This document shows positions 62,301 through 64,000 of a DNA stretch of 64,000 nt, in pieces. Source of the DNA: Chitinophagaceae bacterium (GTDB taxonomy: Bacteria; Bacteroidota; Bacteroidia; Chitinophagales; Chitinophagaceae); NCBI GenBank assembly GCA_019638615.1, contig JAHBTL010000026.1, positions 1 to 64,000 of the forward strand, written 5' to 3'. Position numbers and translations under genes: made by a program. Numbering within the stretch: position 1 is the first letter of the stretch; each line of letters begins with the position of its first letter. Below the pieces are notes generated by a model. It made no database searches. It saw only the letters and a program-made list of their open reading frames with translations, and was not told where the DNA came from.

Positions 62301-63122
62301 GTGAAGAAAATCATTGCAGTTGGTTTGCTTGTTTGTTTTACAGTTGCGGGGATTGCCCAGCAGGAACCGGGAGCACGTATAAAAAAAGAAGACAAGAAAA
62401 GGCAAAAACGGGAAAAAATCAACCAGTTGCTCAAGTTGGAAGAGGAGGGATTTCCTTCATTCAGGAAACAGAACGCTTTTGGCATTAAGCTGAATACAGA
62501 CGGGTGGGGATTATCATATGAATTGGGCAAATCTAAAACTGTAACGCGTGCCGGTATTTACCAGATTGAGTTTAATGAAAAAAAACATCCCAAGGAAATA
62601 AAAACCAGTGTAGCATCTTCTGCCGGTGGATTTATATTTTTTGGTAACCCGTATGTGTATGGTAAGAAAAATATTTTTTACCAGTTAAAGCTTTCTGCCG
62701 GGCAACAATTATTGATCGGTGGTAAAGGCAATAAAAACGGGGTGTCGGTTTACGGAATCGGAACAGGAGGCGTTTCCCTGGGCTTTATGCGTCCTTATTA
62801 CGTAGAAGTGCTGGATGATAACAATAAAAACAAGTATGTAAAATATGATTCTCCCGACAGCCTGCTTTTTATGGATCCGAACAGCATTATTGGCGGGGGC
62901 GGATTGACCAAAGGATGGAATGAAATGAAATTTGCGCCGGGGCTTCATGCTAAAACAGCTATCCGGTTCGATTATAACCGTTTTAATACCATCGTCTCTG
63001 CTATAGAGGGAGGGGTAAATGCAGAATATTATTTTAAAGACATTGAGCAGATGCTATACAATCCTACCCGCAAATTCTTTCTGAATGCCTATGTTTCCAT
63101 CTTATTTGGCAAACGGAAGTAA
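62301..63122 (+). CDS. secreted hypothetical protein, conserved-looking
   Basis: A signal peptide (residues 1-19, KKIIAVGLLVCFTVAGIAQ) is followed by a basic stretch (RIKKEDKKRQKREKINQLLK), then beta-strand-like repeats (GWGLSYELGKSKTVTRAGIYQIEF, VYGIGTGGVSLGFMRPYYVEV). I do not recognise the family. The alternation of aromatic residues suggests a barrel or lipid-binding sheet. The start is a GTG at 62301, the only one that gives the signal peptide. It lies 40 bases upstream of lipA. Confidence 0.7.
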   Translation: MKKIIAVGLLVCFTVAGIAQQEPGARIKKEDKKRQKREKINQLLKLEEEGFPSFRKQNAFGIKLNTDGWGLSYELGKSKTVTRAGIYQIEFNEKKHPKEIKTSVASSAGGFIFFGNPYVYGKKNIFYQLKLSAGQQLLIGGKGNKNGVSVYGIGTGGVSLGFMRPYYVEVLDDNNKNKYVKYDSPDSLLFMDPNSIIGGGGLTKGWNEMKFAPGLHAKTAIRFDYNRFNTIVSAIEGGVNAEYYFKDIEQMLYNPTRKFFLNAYVSILFGKRK

Positions 63123-63162
63123 GAGGGTTATTTTTGCGTTTCCGTAATTTTCAATTTATATT

Positions 63163-64000
63163 ATGAGCGGATCTTGTGTTACTTTCCAGGAAACGGAGCC
63201 ACGCGCTAAAAAGCCGGATTGGCTGAGGGTGAAACTGCCTATAGGAGAGGGGTACAAAAATGTAAGGAATTTAGTTGATACGCATAAGCTGCATACCATT
63301 TGCGAAAGCGGTAATTGTCCCAATATGGGAGAGTGCTGGGGAGCCGGAACCGCAACCTTTATGATACTTGGCAATGTTTGTACACGCAGCTGCGGCTTTT
63401 GCGCGGTGGCAACCGGGCGGCCCGAAGCCGTTGACTGGGACGAACCGCAACGGGTAGCCGAAGCCATTTACCTGATGAAAGTAAAGCATGCGGTGATTAC
63501 TTCGGTAGACAGGGACGAATTAAAAGATGGCGGAAGCATTATATGGTACAATACCATTAAGGCTGTTAAAGCATTAACGCCCGGCACAACCCTCGAAACG
63601 CTGGTGCCTGACTTTAAAGGCGAAAAAGAGAATATTCAGCGCATCATAGAGGCGGCACCGGAAGTGGTGTCGCACAATATTGAAACTGTTGAGCGAATGA
63701 CGCGCCAGGTACGCATACAGGCCAAATACTGGAGAAGCATGGAAGTGCTGAAATACCTGAAAGAAAACGGCATGCGTACCAAATCGGGCATTATGCTGGG
63801 GTTGGGAGAAACGCAGGAAGAAGTATTACAAACCATGCGCGACCTGCGCGCCAATGGAGTGGATGTAATTACCATTGGTCAATACCTGCAGCCAACACGG
63901 AAACATTTGCCTGTTCAGCGGTTTGTACATCCCCACGAATTTGATGAATATACAATGGCCGGTTACGAAATGGGATTCGATTATGTAGAAAGCGGTCCCC
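63163..64000 (+). CDS. lipA: lipoyl synthase (5' part; cut by window end)
   Basis: A radical SAM enzyme that inserts two sulfurs into octanoyl-proteins. It shows the auxiliary cluster motif [12 protein letters not shown] (about residue 47) and the radical SAM motif CTRSCGFC (about 73). ETLVPDF and [13 protein letters not shown] follow. The last 20 or so residues and the stop lie beyond the window; 279 codons are seen. The gene pairs functionally with lipB at 21.6 kb, and it follows the GTG-started hypothetical gene. Confidence 0.95.
   Translation, partial: MSGSCVTFQETEPRAKKPDWLRVKLPIGEGYKNVRNLVDTHKLHTICESGNCPNMGECWGAGTATFMILGNVCTRSCGFCAVATGRPEAVDWDEPQRVAEAIYLMKVKHAVITSVDRDELKDGGSIIWYNTIKAVKALTPGTTLETLVPDFKGEKENIQRIIEAAPEVVSHNIETVERMTRQVRIQAKYWRSMEVLKYLKENGMRTKSGIMLGLGETQEEVLQTMRDLRANGVDVITIGQYLQPTRKHLPVQRFVHPHEFDEYTMAGYEMGFDYVESGP

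Noticed and set aside
62253..62405. The N-terminal extension of the OsmC frame
   Set aside because: It would overlap the divergent GTG-started gene and is not family sequence; ATG 62252 gives the normal OsmC start.

Overview
The window reads as a chromosomal segment from a member of the Bacteroidota, most likely of the Chitinophagaceae type. The evidence is as follows. Several genes have a TAnnTTTG-like -7 element upstream. The succinate dehydrogenase has a single five-helix cytochrome b subunit. The ketol-acid reductoisomerase is the plant-like form common in Bacteroidota, 2-isopropylmalate synthase is short, and many small lineage-type hypothetical proteins are present. Family placement is by overall impression only. 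No tRNA, rRNA, CRISPR array, insertion sequence or prophage was found.

Layout. 1-2 kb: a tetratricopeptide-like hypothetical gene beside an intergenic repeat block. 2-14.4 kb: branched-chain amino acid genes, all on the + strand (leuA, leuB, then an Ile/Val attenuator, ilvE, ilvD, an ORF6N gene, ilvB, a methyltransferase gene, ilvH, a DinB gene, ilvC, ilvA), followed by a frameshifted fic gene. 15.4-21.5 kb: gltB-gltD glutamate synthase. 21.6-22.3 kb: lipB. 22.3-28.7 kb (- strand): a secreted hypothetical, a PLP enzyme of the ACC deaminase/D-cysteine desulfhydrase type, and sdhC-sdhA-(two small genes)-sdhB. 28.8-34.9 kb (- strand): a hypothetical gene and the threonine operon thrL-thrA-thrB-(antitoxin remnant)-thrC. 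35.2-37.8 kb: ppc, divergent from the threonine operon. 38-43.7 kb (- strand): a complete mrpABCDEFG cation/proton antiporter operon. 43.8-47.8 kb (- strand): amtB, a beta-barrel porin, and a second amtB. 48-54 kb: small exported proteins, an esterase, a glycosyltransferase, a divergent GAPDH paralogue and a secreted RidA protein. 54-62 kb: topA, a hydrolase, a DUF2520 protein, a UbiA prenyltransferase, maf, a DUF2851 protein and an OsmC protein. 62.3-64 kb: a secreted hypothetical and the start of lipA, cut by the window end.

Functionally the window is dominated by nitrogen entry and amino acid synthesis. AmtB proteins bring in ammonium and GltBD makes glutamate. PEP carboxylase makes oxaloacetate for the aspartate family, ThrABC makes threonine, IlvA deaminates it, and the ilv/leu genes finish isoleucine, valine and leucine.

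The strongest findings are two leader-peptide attenuation modules. One, before ilvE, encodes a run of Val/Ile codons and has a complete set of mutually exclusive hairpins. The other, before thrA, encodes a Thr/Ile run. Both seem to be driven by the same kind of promoter (TTTG, 19 bases, TAnnTTCG). The second major signal is a set of short word-like repeats confined to the gaps between genes, some with 19-28 base exact matches at distant loci.
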